64,000 nt of DNA. It comes from Lentzea guizhouensis. Its GTDB lineage: Bacteria > Actinomycetota > Actinomycetes > Mycobacteriales > Pseudonocardiaceae. Positions 26,296-35,239 of the stretch are shown here, in pieces. Within the stretch, counting starts at the first letter, position 1, and every line of letters starts with the position of its first letter. The translations under genes and the position numbers were made by a program. The stretch is taken from positions 9,796,001 through 9,860,000 of the forward strand of contig NZ_CP016793.1 of the NCBI RefSeq assembly GCF_001701025.1, read 5' to 3'. The notes beneath the pieces are model-generated. The model worked only from the letters and a program-made list of their open reading frames with translations, was not told the origin of the DNA and did not search any database.

Positions 26296-28995
26296 ATGCG
26301 CTCTCCACCCGCGCGTGCGAGGTTCGGCGTCGTGATCCCTGCAGCGGCGGAGTTCCTGGAGCGCGCCACGGCCGCGCCCCGCTCCGGAGCGCCTGCCGAC
26401 GACAGCTGGACCGCCGCGTTCGCGCACGCGCTGCGACCGCTCGTGGACGCCGCGCGCACCGAGGTGGCGCCGCCGTTCGACGCCGCGTTCGCCGAGCAGC
26501 TGGGCCTGCGGCTGGTGCGGATCGCGACCCGCACGCTCGTGCTGGAGCTCAACCAGGCCCGCGGCACGCTGGCCGGTGACACCCCGCGGGAGCGGTTCCT
26601 GTCCTTCACCCGCACGCTGGACCTCACCGCGCTGTTCGGGCGCTACCCGGTGCTGGCCAGGATGCTCGCGCAGGCGTGCGAGCAGGCGGTGGCGGCGCAC
26701 CACGAGCTGTCGTCGCGGTTCACCCGCGACCGCGCGGACATCGTGCGGAAGGTGTTCCGCGGTGCCGACCCCGGTGCGCTGACGCTGATCGAGACCGGTC
26801 AGGGTGACGCGCACCAGCAGGGGCGGACGGTGGCGGTGCTGACGTTCTCCTCGGGCGCCCGGCTGGTCTACCGGCCGCGCCCGGTCGAGCTGCACGCGCA
26901 CTTCGCCGCCCAAGTGGCGTGGTTCTCGCGGCGCACCGGCATCACCTTCCGCTCACCGCGGCTGCTGGCGCGCGACGGGTACGGGTGGCTGGAGCACGTG
27001 GCGCACGAGCCGTGCGCGGACGTGGCCGGGGTCGCGGAGTTCTACCGGCGGCTCGGGGCGCTGCTCGCGCTGCTCTACGCGGTCGACGGCACGGACATGC
27101 ACTACGAGAACGTGATCGCGTGCGGTGACCAGCCGGTGCTCGTGGACGTGGAGACGTTGTTCCACCCGACGCTCACGACCGGTGCCGACCCGGCGGCGCT
27201 CGCGATGGCGCGGTCGGTGCAGCGGACCGCGCTGCTGCCGCACATGCTGCTCGGCGACAACGGGATCGTCGACGTGTCCGGTGTCGGCGGCGACCGGGGC
27301 GTGCCGTCGCCGCTGGACGTCGTGGACTGGGCCGACGCGGGCACCGACCGGATGCGGCTGGTGCGGCGGCCGCGTGAGTCGGTGGGCGCGCTGAACCGGC
27401 CCGTGCTCGCCGGGCTGGCCGCCGAGCCGGCCGACTACCAGGACTCGCTGCTGGCGGGCTTCCGCGCGGGCTACGACGCGATCGTGGCGCATCGCGACGA
27501 GCTGCTGCGGCTGGTGCGGGAGTGCACCGACGACGAGGTGCGGTTCGTGGCACGCCCGACGCGCCTGTACGGGACGCTGCTGGACGAGTCGACGCATCCG
27601 ACCGTGCTGCGCGACGCGCTGGACCGCGACCTGGCGTTCGGCGTGCTCGTGGTGGACGACCCGCTGTTGGACGCGTTGGTGCCGCACGAGGTCATGGAAC
27701 TCTGGCGCGGCGACGTGCCGTTGTTCGTGTGCAAGCCCGGCTCGCGCGATCTGTGGACCGGGTCCGGGTTCCGGCTGCCGGGGATGCTGCCGGAACCCGG
27801 GCTGCACGCGGTGGAACGCAAGATCGCCGCGTTGAGCGAGGTCGACCGGCACGACCAGCAGTGGATCATCGCGGCCTCGCTCGCCTGCCGCCCGCGCCCG
27901 GTGTCGCACCACAGCGGTGCGGCGGTGTCGGGCCACGTGGCCCCGGTCGACCCGGACCCGGCGCGGCTGCTGCTGGCGGCGTGCGGAATCGCCGACCAGA
28001 TCCTGGCGCAGGCGGCGACCGGCCAGGACCGGGTGAACTGGCTGGGCCTGGAGCTGGTCGACGACCGGCACTGGACGGTGCTGCCGATGGGCGCCGGCCT
28101 CACCAACGGCTACACGGGCGTGGCGCTGTTCCTGGCCGAGCTGGGCGCGCTGACCGGTGCCGCCCGGTACGTCGACTTCGCCTCCGCGGCCCTGCGGCCG
28201 CTGCCGGGCCTGCTGGAGTCGTTCGCCGCGTCACCGGAGCTGGTGTCGGCGGCCGGCGGAGGCCTGCACGGCCTGGGCGGCATCTGCTACGCGTTGTCCA
28301 GGCTGGTGCCGTTGCTCGGCCTGGACCCCGCGCTGCTGTCGTCGGCCGTGTCGCTGATGCCCCTGACCGACACGTCGTTCACCGTCGTGGACGGCGTGGC
28401 CGGCTCGCTCGCGGCCATGCTCGCGGTGAACACGCCTGAGTCGCTCGTCCTGGCTGACCACTACGCGACCGTCCTACGAGGCGCGATTCACCCCGCCAAT
28501 GGTTTCGCCCGCGGCCATGCGGGAATCGGATGGGCCCTGCGGCGTTACGCGGAGGCCGTCCACGACGAGTTATCGGATGTGGCAGGTCTGGCCTTCCTGG
28601 AGAGCGACGCGATCGACACCACCGACACCGGCTGGTGCTCGGGCCTCGCCGGCGTGGCCATGTCCCGGCGCGACGACCGCCTCGCCCAAGCCCTGGCGGA
28701 ACGGGACCCGTTGCGGGACATGAGCCTGTGCCACGGCGAGCTCGGCGTGGTGGAGGCGCTGTCCACCCACCACCCGAACCTCGCCACCCGGCGCACCGCC
28801 CTGCTGCTCGGCAGGCTCGACGAACACGGCCCGCGCTGCGCCACCCCCGGCGGCGTCCCGTCACCGGGACTGCTGACCGGACTCGCGGGCATCGGCCACG
28901 GGCTGCTGCGCCAGGGCTTCCGGTTGCCGTCCGTCCTGCTGCTCGAACCACATGACCACTACAGATCGAACGACAACGAGGAGTGCACCAGATGA
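26296..28995 (+). CDS. lanM: Class II lanthipeptide synthetase LanM
   Basis: An 899-residue bifunctional enzyme that dehydrates Ser/Thr in a precursor peptide and then adds Cys thiols to make lanthionine rings. The dehydratase half keeps VDGTDMHYENV (263-273), VDVETLFH (283-290) and RPTRLYGTLL (420-429). The usual VYKPR motif reads VYRPR. The LanC-type cyclase half keeps GHAG (His741), WCSG (Cys781) and CHG (Cys812-His813), so the zinc site is complete. Start uncertain: GTG 26245 and GTG 26332 (with GAGG before it) are also in frame. The next gene, a 62-residue peptide, overlaps by four bases. No transporter or protease gene is near. Confidence 0.92.
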   Translation: MRSPPARARFGVVIPAAAEFLERATAAPRSGAPADDSWTAAFAHALRPLVDAARTEVAPPFDAAFAEQLGLRLVRIATRTLVLELNQARGTLAGDTPRERFLSFTRTLDLTALFGRYPVLARMLAQACEQAVAAHHELSSRFTRDRADIVRKVFRGADPGALTLIETGQGDAHQQGRTVAVLTFSSGARLVYRPRPVELHAHFAAQVAWFSRRTGITFRSPRLLARDGYGWLEHVAHEPCADVAGVAEFYRRLGALLALLYAVDGTDMHYENVIACGDQPVLVDVETLFHPTLTTGADPAALAMARSVQRTALLPHMLLGDNGIVDVSGVGGDRGVPSPLDVVDWADAGTDRMRLVRRPRESVGALNRPVLAGLAAEPADYQDSLLAGFRAGYDAIVAHRDELLRLVRECTDDEVRFVARPTRLYGTLLDESTHPTVLRDALDRDLAFGVLVVDDPLLDALVPHEVMELWRGDVPLFVCKPGSRDLWTGSGFRLPGMLPEPGLHAVERKIAALSEVDRHDQQWIIAASLACRPRPVSHHSGAAVSGHVAPVDPDPARLLLAACGIADQILAQAATGQDRVNWLGLELVDDRHWTVLPMGAGLTNGYTGVALFLAELGALTGAARYVDFASAALRPLPGLLESFAASPELVSAAGGGLHGLGGICYALSRLVPLLGLDPALLSSAVSLMPLTDTSFTVVDGVAGSLAAMLAVNTPESLVLADHYATVLRGAIHPANGFARGHAGIGWALRRYAEAVHDELSDVAGLAFLESDAIDTTDTGWCSGLAGVAMSRRDDRLAQALAERDPLRDMSLCHGELGVVEALSTHHPNLATRRTALLLGRLDEHGPRCATPGGVPSPGLLTGLAGIGHGLLRQGFRLPSVLLLEPHDHYRSNDNEECTR

Positions 28996-29180
28996 ACGAG
29001 TCCCTGCACCGCCCGGCCGACCAGCCCGCGCCGGTCGAGCACGTGATCGGGGAGATGGATCTCTCACCCAGGTCCTACGCGGGCGCCAGAGCACGCGCGC
29101 TGGCCGGGGTCACGCTGGCGGTGGGTGTCTTCGCGGCGTTCACGCCGACGCTGTCGGACACGACGGTCAGCGTGGTCTGA
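28992..29180 (+). CDS. Candidate RiPP precursor peptide without cysteine, coupled to LanM
   Basis: A 62-residue peptide whose ATG overlaps the LanM stop (ATGA). The first 36 residues are polar and leader-like (PAPVEHVIGEMDLSPRSYA). After ARARALAG comes a hydrophobic stretch and a Ser/Thr-rich end, FTPTLSDTTVSVV, with six hydroxyl residues in the last 12. There is no cysteine at all. If it is the LanM substrate, only dehydration, or ring closure by some other nucleophile, is possible. It might instead be a small membrane peptide or immunity factor. Position and size favour a precursor; modification is inference. Confidence 0.6.
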   Translation: MNESLHRPADQPAPVEHVIGEMDLSPRSYAGARARALAGVTLAVGVFAAFTPTLSDTTVSVV

Positions 29181-29195
29181 GCAGGACGCGGGTAG

Positions 29196-29227
29196 GCGGG
29201 GGCCGGGCCGGGTGGTCCGGCCCCCGC
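29196..29227 (+). terminator. 11-bp terminator hairpin after the peptide gene
   Basis: GCGGGGGCCGG (29196-29206) pairs with CCGGCCCCCGC (29217-29227) around ten bases, 15 bases past the peptide stop. It separates the lanM pair from the LAL regulator. Confidence 0.75.
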
Positions 29228-29391
29228 GGCGTTTCCCGTGCCCTGACAGGTGTTCTCCTGCCCCGATCCGCCGGCGCCGGGCCCACCCACCGGTGATCGC
29301 GGAAAGATCCGTTCCTGATCACCCGGATTTGCTCCCCTCCCCCACCAGGAATACCCCTGAGCAGCCGATCCGGACAGCGCCACGCGGACGT

Positions 29392-29397
29392 TAGGGT
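29392..29397 (+). promoter_or_regulatory. TAGGGT -10 box before the LAL regulator
   Basis: TAGGGT lies six bases before the ATG without a ribosome-binding site, the leaderless pattern. It gives this gene its own promoter beyond the terminator. Confidence 0.4.
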
Positions 29398-29403
29398 GCG
29401 GCA

Positions 29404-32283
29404 ATGCAGACCCGAGCGCCCCAGGTGGTCGGCCGAGACCGGGAGGTCGAGGCCCTCGCCACGGCACTCGAACGCACCCGGCGGGGGCAGGGTGGCGCGG
29501 TGTTCCTCACCGGGGAGGCGGGGATCGGGAAGTCGCGGCTCGCCAGGCTGGCGGCGGGGCAGGCGTTCGACGAGAGCATGCGGGTGCTCAAGGGACGCGG
29601 GACGACGATCGGGCCGATGGTGCCGTTCCGGCCCATCGCCGAGGCGCTGCTGGGGCTCTTCCGCCACGAGCCGCCGGACGACACCACGCTCGGGCCCTAC
29701 AAGCCGGTGCTGGGGACGTTGATCCCCGAGTGGCACGACCAGCAGTCCACCACGGAGTCCGTCGTGGTGCTGGCGGAGGCGGTGCTGCGGTTGCTGACGT
29801 CGGTGGCGCGCAAGACGCCGTGCCTGCTGGTGCTGGAGGACCTGCACGACGCGGACGCGGAGACGCTCGCGGTCATCGAGTACCTGGCGGACAACCTGGA
29901 GGAGCAGCCGGTCCTGCTGCTCGCGACCATCCGCAACGACCCCGGCAACGCGCTCGAGCTCGTCCACCGGATCGTGCGGCGCGACGCGGCCGCGCAGCTG
30001 GAGCTCACGCGGCTCACCAAGGCGCAGGTCCAGCGGATGACGGCGGCTTGCCTGGAGAGCGAGCAGGTGCCGGACGAGCTCTGCGATCGCTTGTGGACGG
30101 ACAGCGCGGGGAACCCGTTCGTCGTCGAGGAGCTGTTGCACGGCATGGTGAGCGGCGGGCTGCTCGTCCCGAACGCGCGCGGCTGGCAGGTGCTCGGCGA
30201 GCTGAAGCTGCCGGTGCCCGCGGCGTTCGTGCGCAGCGTCGCGCACCGCACGGACCGGCTGGGGCCGCAGGGGCGCGAGGTGTTGTCGGTGGCGGCGGTG
30301 CTCGGGCACCGGTTCCCGCTCTCGGTGGTGCAGAAGGTGACCGGGCACGACGACCGGGCGTTGCTGAGCCACCTGCACGCCGGGGTCGCGGCGCAGCTGG
30401 TCACGCCGGACGAGCCCGCGCCGGACTGGTACGCGTTCCGGCACCCGTTGACGGCGGACGCGTTGCTGGCGCAGCTGACGCCCGCCGAGCGCGCCGGACT
30501 GTCCGAACGCACCGCGGACGCCGTCGAGGAGCTGCACCCCGGGCTGCCCGGCGACTGGTGCCCGCTGGTGGCCAAGCTGCGGTTCGACGCGGGCGAGCCG
30601 GGGGACGCGGGGCTGCTGTTCGCCGAGGCCGGGAAACGCGCGTTGCGCAACGGCGCCACGAACTCCGCGGTCAAGCTGCTGGACCGGGCCCACCGGTTGC
30701 TGACCGAGCCGGCGGCACGGGCGGACGTGCTGGACGTGCTGCTGCCCGCGCTCGCCGAGGCCGGCGAGTTCGAGAAGGCGTTCCAGCTCGGTCAGGCGCT
30801 CGGGGAGCTGCGCGGGCTCGACGGGCCGCGCAGGGCGAAGCTGCACACCCGGCTCGCGCGCGTGGCGTACCTGGCGGGACGGTTCACCGACGGCGCGGAA
30901 CAGGTGCGGGCCGCGCGCACGTTGCTGGGGCCGGACGCACCGGACGAGCTGAGCGCGCCGCTCGACGTGAACTCGGCGTTCCTGACGTTGAACATCCCGA
31001 GCCCCGACCGGATCGCCTCGGCCGCGCGTCTCGCGCACCGGGCGGCGGACGCGGCGGCACGGGCGCGGTTGCCGATGGTCGGGTGCGAGGCGTGGCAGCT
31101 GCTCGGGATCATCGCGCGCGAGCAGAACCTGGACGAGGCCAACGCGTGCTTCGACCGGGCGCGAGCGCTTGCGGACACGCACAAGCTGCCGATCCAGCAC
31201 ATCTACGTGTTGGTGCGCATGGCGGGCAACGACTGGCTGGCCTCCGGCAGCACGGCGTCGCTGGAGGGCACGCACGACGAGGCGTGCCGGGCGGGCGCGA
31301 TCACCGTGGCGTACAACGTGGACGCCATCATGGCGTTGCAGTCGGTGCTGACCGGCCGCTACACCGAGGCGAGCGAGCAGGTCGACCGCTGCCTGCAGGC
31401 CACGGTGCGGTTGCAGCTCAGCGCCCTCACCCGGTACCTGCTGATGGTGAGGGCGACGCTGCACGCGCACCAGGGCGACCGGCAGGCCACCGACCTGGCG
31501 GTGCAGGCGTTCGAGCAGAGCGCCAGGGGCGGTGCGCAGGAGGTGCCGCTGTGCTCGGGGCTCGCGAAGGCGTTCTGCGCGTTGCTGGAGGAGAACCACG
31601 TGCTGGCGGCGCAGGAGTTCGACCGCGCGGCGGCACAGGAGTCGCAGAACCCCACCACGTTCCACCTCTCCGGCACGCACGGCATGCGCGTGCTGCTCGG
31701 CGTGCTGGACGGCCGGTTCGGGTGGCCCGAGTACACCGCGCTGTCGGCCGCGTCACCCGCGCGGATGCGGTGGAACAAGCAGTTCGCCGACCTCGCGCAC
31801 GCCGTGCTGCTGGGCCGTGAGGGCAGGGACGCCGAGGCGGCCGAGGCCTTCCGCTCGGCGCAGGAGGCCGCGGCGCCCTACCCGATGGCGCGGCACCTGG
31901 GGCTGCGGCTGGTCGCGGCGCAGGCGCAGCGGTGGGGTGACCCGGTCACGTGGCTGCGCGCCGCCGAGGAGTACTTCCACCAGGCCGGCAACGCCGCCGT
32001 CGCGTCGGCGTGCCGCGGGTTGCTGCGCCAGGCGGGAGCGCCCGTGCAGCAACGCCGCAGCGGCACCGACCAGGTGCCCAAGCAGCTGCGCGGGTTCGGC
32101 GTGACGGTGCGGGAGTTCGAGGTGTTCGTGCTGCTCGCCGACCGGCTGGGCAACAAGGCCATCGCGACGCGGCTGCACATCTCGCCGCGCACGGTCGAGA
32201 AGCACGTGGCGTCGCTGATCGCGAAGACCGGTCAGCCCGACCGGGAGTCCTTGTCGGCGTACGCGGCGGAGCTGAACCGCTGA
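29404..32283 (+). CDS. LAL-family (large ATP-binding LuxR) regulator
   Basis: A 959-residue regulator. Walker A GEAGIGKS (37-44) and Walker B LLVLEDLHD form the STAND ATPase. A long helical, TPR-like region (about 400-870) follows. The C-terminal 65 residues are a LuxR helix-turn-helix: VTVREFEVFVLLADRLGNKAIATRLHISPRTVEKHVASLI. LAL proteins often switch on secondary-metabolite clusters in response to an unknown inducer. The closest candidate target is the lanM locus just upstream in the same direction, though the terminator separates them. Its last 52 bases overlap the convergent gene's 3' end. Family confident; target inferred. Confidence 0.92.
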   Translation: MQTRAPQVVGRDREVEALATALERTRRGQGGAVFLTGEAGIGKSRLARLAAGQAFDESMRVLKGRGTTIGPMVPFRPIAEALLGLFRHEPPDDTTLGPYKPVLGTLIPEWHDQQSTTESVVVLAEAVLRLLTSVARKTPCLLVLEDLHDADAETLAVIEYLADNLEEQPVLLLATIRNDPGNALELVHRIVRRDAAAQLELTRLTKAQVQRMTAACLESEQVPDELCDRLWTDSAGNPFVVEELLHGMVSGGLLVPNARGWQVLGELKLPVPAAFVRSVAHRTDRLGPQGREVLSVAAVLGHRFPLSVVQKVTGHDDRALLSHLHAGVAAQLVTPDEPAPDWYAFRHPLTADALLAQLTPAERAGLSERTADAVEELHPGLPGDWCPLVAKLRFDAGEPGDAGLLFAEAGKRALRNGATNSAVKLLDRAHRLLTEPAARADVLDVLLPALAEAGEFEKAFQLGQALGELRGLDGPRRAKLHTRLARVAYLAGRFTDGAEQVRAARTLLGPDAPDELSAPLDVNSAFLTLNIPSPDRIASAARLAHRAADAAARARLPMVGCEAWQLLGIIAREQNLDEANACFDRARALADTHKLPIQHIYVLVRMAGNDWLASGSTASLEGTHDEACRAGAITVAYNVDAIMALQSVLTGRYTEASEQVDRCLQATVRLQLSALTRYLLMVRATLHAHQGDRQATDLAVQAFEQSARGGAQEVPLCSGLAKAFCALLEENHVLAAQEFDRAAAQESQNPTTFHLSGTHGMRVLLGVLDGRFGWPEYTALSAASPARMRWNKQFADLAHAVLLGREGRDAEAAEAFRSAQEAAAPYPMARHLGLRLVAAQAQRWGDPVTWLRAAEEYFHQAGNAAVASACRGLLRQAGAPVQQRRSGTDQVPKQLRGFGVTVREFEVFVLLADRLGNKAIATRLHISPRTVEKHVASLIAKTGQPDRESLSAYAAELNR

Positions 32284-32630
32284 CGGTCGCGCTTGAGCCG
32301 CGCCTCCAGCTCGTGCCGCTTCCCGCCGGCCAGATCGGTGCGCGCGGCCCGTTCCACATCGCGGAACACGTCGTAGTACATGTCGTCGTACTCCTCGACG
32401 ATCTGGAACGTCCACCGGCCCGGCAGCACGTTGCGGCCGACCAGCTCGCGCTGCACCCGGTCGGCGTGCTCGTCGTGGCCCGCCTTGCGCAGCAGCTCGA
32501 TCGCCTCGTCGAGCATGAAGTCGGCGGTACCGGTGAGCTGGTGGAACGAGTAGAGGTGCCCGCGAGCGCGTTCGGTGGTCTCCAACGCGGCGCTGAGCTT
32601 GCCGAGCGCCTCGATCGTCTGGTCGTCCAT
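32232..32630 (-). CDS. Conserved hypothetical helical protein
   Basis: A 132-residue soluble, mostly helical protein. ERARGHLYSFHQLTG, FMLDEAIELLRKAGH and PGRWTFQIVEEYDDMYYDVF look conserved, and I recall similar actinobacterial hypothetical proteins. The tail is basic. The ATG begins DDQTIEALGK; an upstream in-frame Met would add an unlikely Arg-rich stretch. The 3' end overlaps the LAL regulator's end by 52 bases, tail to tail. Function unknown. Confidence 0.65.
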   Translation of the reverse strand: MDDQTIEALGKLSAALETTERARGHLYSFHQLTGTADFMLDEAIELLRKAGHDEHADRVQRELVGRNVLPGRWTFQIVEEYDDMYYDVFRDVERAARTDLAGGKRHELEARLKRDRQRFSSAAYADKDSRSG

Positions 32631-32717
32631 GTCAGACCGAATACCCCGCTCGCGTTTGTCTCTACCGCCGACGGGTAGTCGGTCACCGAATGTGTCCACT
32701 CAAAGCGAGGTGACCCC

Positions 32718-33149
32718 ATGGTCGACGTACGGACACGAACTGCCGTCCAGCAGGCAGCCTTAGCCGTTGCGGCGGTGTTCGCGCTGATCGGAGTGCTCGG
32801 GTTCATCCCGGGCATCACCACCAACTACGACACGATGACGTTCGCCGGGCATCACTCAGAGGCGTTGCTGCTCGGCATCTTCAACGTCTCGATCCTGCAC
32901 AACCTCGTGCACCTGCTGTTCGGCGTGGCGGGCTTCCTGGCCGCGCGCACGGCGAGCGGCGCGAAGGCGTACCTCATCGGCGGCGGTGCCGTGTACCTGG
33001 TGCTGTGGCTGTACGGGCTCGTCATCGACAAGGCCAGCCAGGCGAACTTCGTGCCGCTCAACACCGCGGACGACTGGCTGCACTTCTTCCTCGGCATCGG
33101 CATGATCGGACTGGGAGTGGCGCTTGGCCGGCGTGCCGCAGTGCGCTGA
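32718..33149 (+). CDS. DUF4383 membrane protein
   Basis: A 143-residue protein with four hydrophobic helices. The motif FNVSILHNLVHLLFGVAGF and TADDWLHFFLGIGMI with conserved His residues is the DUF4383 pattern. Function is unknown in the family. GAGGTGA stands four bases before the ATG. The next gene starts inside its 3' end (26-base overlap), so they are co-translated. Confidence 0.85.
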   Translation: MVDVRTRTAVQQAALAVAAVFALIGVLGFIPGITTNYDTMTFAGHHSEALLLGIFNVSILHNLVHLLFGVAGFLAARTASGAKAYLIGGGAVYLVLWLYGLVIDKASQANFVPLNTADDWLHFFLGIGMIGLGVALGRRAAVR

Positions 33150-34110
33150 CACCGTCGGCGTAGAAGAAGAGTTCCTGCTCGTCGACTCGGCGTCCGGGCG
33201 CACCTCGGTGCGTGCGGACGCCGTGTTGGCTCGCCTGCGGGACACCGGGCTGACGAAGTTCCACGCGGAGCTCGCCGGTACGCAGGTGGAGGCGGCGACC
33301 GGGCCGTGCACCGACATGGCCGCGCTCGGTACGGCCCTGCAGCAGGCGCGGGACGCCATCGCCGCGGCCGCCGCGGAGGTCGGGGTGGCGGTGCTGTCGC
33401 GCGGCACCCCGGTCAAGGCGTCGCCGCACCCGGTCGTGACCGACGGGCAGCGGTTCCGGCGGGTGCTCGACATGTACGCGGGCGTCGTGGACACCTACGA
33501 GGCGTCCGGGTGCCACGTGCACGTGGGCGTGCCGGACCGGGAGACCGCGGTCGTGGTGCTGAACCGGTTGCGGCCGTGGCTGCCGACGTTGCTCGCGGTG
33601 TCGGCGAACTCGCCGGACCACGGGTACGCGAGCTGGCGGATGGTGCTGCAGTCGCGGTTCCCCGGCTCCGGGGTGCCGCCGGTGGTCTCCGGCGCCGCCG
33701 ACTACGACGCGCACGTGGCCAGGATGGTCACCTGCGGGACGCTGGTCGACCACGCGCAGTCGTTCTGGCTCGCCCGGTTGTCGCCGAAGCTGCCGACGAT
33801 CGAGTTCCGGGTGGCCGACGCCGCCGCGACCGTGCCGGACGCGCTCCTGCAAGCCGCTCTGTCGCGCGCTCTCGTGCAGACCGCCGCCGTCATGGAGACA
33901 CCGCCGGTGCGCGACGACGTGTGCGCCGCGGCGGTGTGGACGGCCTCCCGGTACGGGCTCGGCGGTCCCGCCGTCGACCCGTGGCGGGAATGCCGGGTGC
34001 CGGCGACGGCGTTGCTCGACGACCTCGTCAAGCACGTGACACCGGCGCTGGAAGAGCGCGGCGAGTTCGCGCTCGTGCAAGATCTGATCGCTCAACGGAA
34101 TGAGACGTGA
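33124..34110 (+). CDS. Glutamate-cysteine-ligase-like carboxylate-amine ligase (YbdK type)
   Basis: A 328-residue enzyme of the GCS2 ATP-grasp-like family. GVEEEFLLVD near the N-terminus, the GCHVHVGVPDRE motif and LPTIEFRVADAA at the far end of the fold are characteristic. Members join glutamate to an amine; YbdK makes gamma-glutamylcysteine weakly, and relatives act in ergothioneine and other pathways. The exact product is unknown. It starts at TTG, overlapping DUF4383 by 26 bases, with GGGAG upstream; a GTG nine bases later is possible. Its stop is fused to the next start (TGATG). Confidence 0.82.
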   Translation: MAGVPQCADTVGVEEEFLLVDSASGRTSVRADAVLARLRDTGLTKFHAELAGTQVEAATGPCTDMAALGTALQQARDAIAAAAAEVGVAVLSRGTPVKASPHPVVTDGQRFRRVLDMYAGVVDTYEASGCHVHVGVPDRETAVVVLNRLRPWLPTLLAVSANSPDHGYASWRMVLQSRFPGSGVPPVVSGAADYDAHVARMVTCGTLVDHAQSFWLARLSPKLPTIEFRVADAAATVPDALLQAALSRALVQTAAVMETPPVRDDVCAAAVWTASRYGLGGPAVDPWRECRVPATALLDDLVKHVTPALEERGEFALVQDLIAQRNET

Positions 34111-35093
34111 TGCTGCTCCCCTCTCCTCGCGGACCGCTGTCCGAGGCCGTCGTCACCGCACTGCGCGGGACGCCGGGCGACGCGGTCGGGTTCACCGATG
34201 CCGACCCGTACGGCGAGGACCTCGCGATCGCGCTGTACACGTTGTACGAGCTGCACTACGGCGGTTTCGACGGCGTGGACCCGGACTGGGAATGGGACCC
34301 GGAGCTGCTCCGGCTGCGGGCCCGGGTCGAACGCGTGTTCCTGGACGCATTGCGGTCCGATGTGGACATGACCGACCTGGACAGCGCGCTGGAGGCGTTG
34401 CTGGTCGAGCAGGTCCCCGGCACCGGCGTGTCGCACTTCCTGCGGGACGACGGGACCTGGGAGCAGATGTGCGAGTACTTCGCGCACCGCTCGGTGTACC
34501 ACCACAAGGAGGCCGACCCGCACGCGTGGGTGATCCCCCGGTTGCGCGGCAAGGCGAAGGCGGCGCTGGTCGCGGTGGAGTTCGACGAGTTCGGCGGCGG
34601 CCGGGCCGACCGGATGCACTCGCAGCTCTACGCGGACCTGCTCGAAGGCGCCGGGATGTCGCCGGAGTACCTGCACTACCTCGACGACGTGCCCGCGCCG
34701 GCCATCGCGATCGTCAACATGATGTCGTTGTTCGGGCTGCACCGGTCGTTGCGCGGCTCGCTGGTCGGGCACTTCGCCGCCGCCGAGATCACCACGGCCC
34801 CGAGCGCCCAGCGCATGGCGCAGGCGTTGCAGCGGATGGAGGCCGACCCGCGGTGCATCGAGTTCTTCACCGAGCACATCGAAGCCGATGCCGTGCACGA
34901 GCAGATCATGCGTCGTGACGTCATCGGCTCACTGGTGGAACAGGAGCCCGAGCTGGCCTCCGACGTGGTGTTCGGCATCCAGGCGACCGAACTGCTGGAG
35001 GCCAGGCTCGGGGATCACCTGCTGTCGGCCTGGACGGCCGGGGACACCTCGCTGCGCACGCGCTTGCGGTGGCTGGTGTCGCAGAACGGATAG
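34110..35093 (+). CDS. Iron-containing redox enzyme of the heme-oxygenase-like fold
   Basis: A 327-residue all-helical protein. LVEQVPGTGVSHFL, CEYFAHRSVYHHKEADPHAW, VEFDEFGGGRADRMHSQLY and EHIEADAVHE supply the Glu and His ligands expected for a di-iron centre in the heme-oxygenase-like oxidase family. Such enzymes oxidise small molecules, but this branch is uncharacterised. GTG 34107 is an alternative start. It ends tail-to-tail over the CDGSH gene (79-base overlap). A nearby CDGSH iron-sulphur protein and methyltransferase recur with this type in actinobacteria as I recall, hinting at one pathway. Confidence 0.8.
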   Translation: MLLPSPRGPLSEAVVTALRGTPGDAVGFTDADPYGEDLAIALYTLYELHYGGFDGVDPDWEWDPELLRLRARVERVFLDALRSDVDMTDLDSALEALLVEQVPGTGVSHFLRDDGTWEQMCEYFAHRSVYHHKEADPHAWVIPRLRGKAKAALVAVEFDEFGGGRADRMHSQLYADLLEGAGMSPEYLHYLDDVPAPAIAIVNMMSLFGLHRSLRGSLVGHFAAAEITTAPSAQRMAQALQRMEADPRCIEFFTEHIEADAVHEQIMRRDVIGSLVEQEPELASDVVFGIQATELLEARLGDHLLSAWTAGDTSLRTRLRWLVSQNG

Positions 35094-35239
35094 CGCTTGC
35101 TGCGGCGGCAGGCGCACACCGCGACCACGAACCGGTCGCTGGTGTGCGTCACGCCGTCGACCTCGATCTCGACCGGTCCCTCAACGAGAACCGGCCCGTT
35201 CGGCACCACCGTCACCCTGCGCGCGTTCGGGTCGGTCAC
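35015..35239 (-). CDS. CDGSH-type iron-sulphur protein
   Basis: A 74-residue protein that is one CDGSH domain. Cys42, Cys44, Cys53 and His57 in CACRRSKRYPFCDTSH give the 3Cys-1His 2Fe-2S site. The N-terminal strands (VTVVPNGPVLVEGPVEI) complete the fold. It is likely an electron carrier or sensor. The GTG start lies within the 3' end of the upstream methyltransferase gene (59-base overlap), so the two are one transcript; the stop end lies antisense inside the redox-enzyme gene. Confidence 0.9.
   Translation of the reverse strand: MTDPNARRVTVVPNGPVLVEGPVEIEVDGVTHTSDRFVVAVCACRRSKRYPFCDTSHRKRVRSEVSPAVQADSR

Noticed and set aside
28992..29180. Linaridin or daptide precursor
   Set aside because: Both classes need other enzymes, and none is present; only LanM is adjacent, so I keep the broader label.
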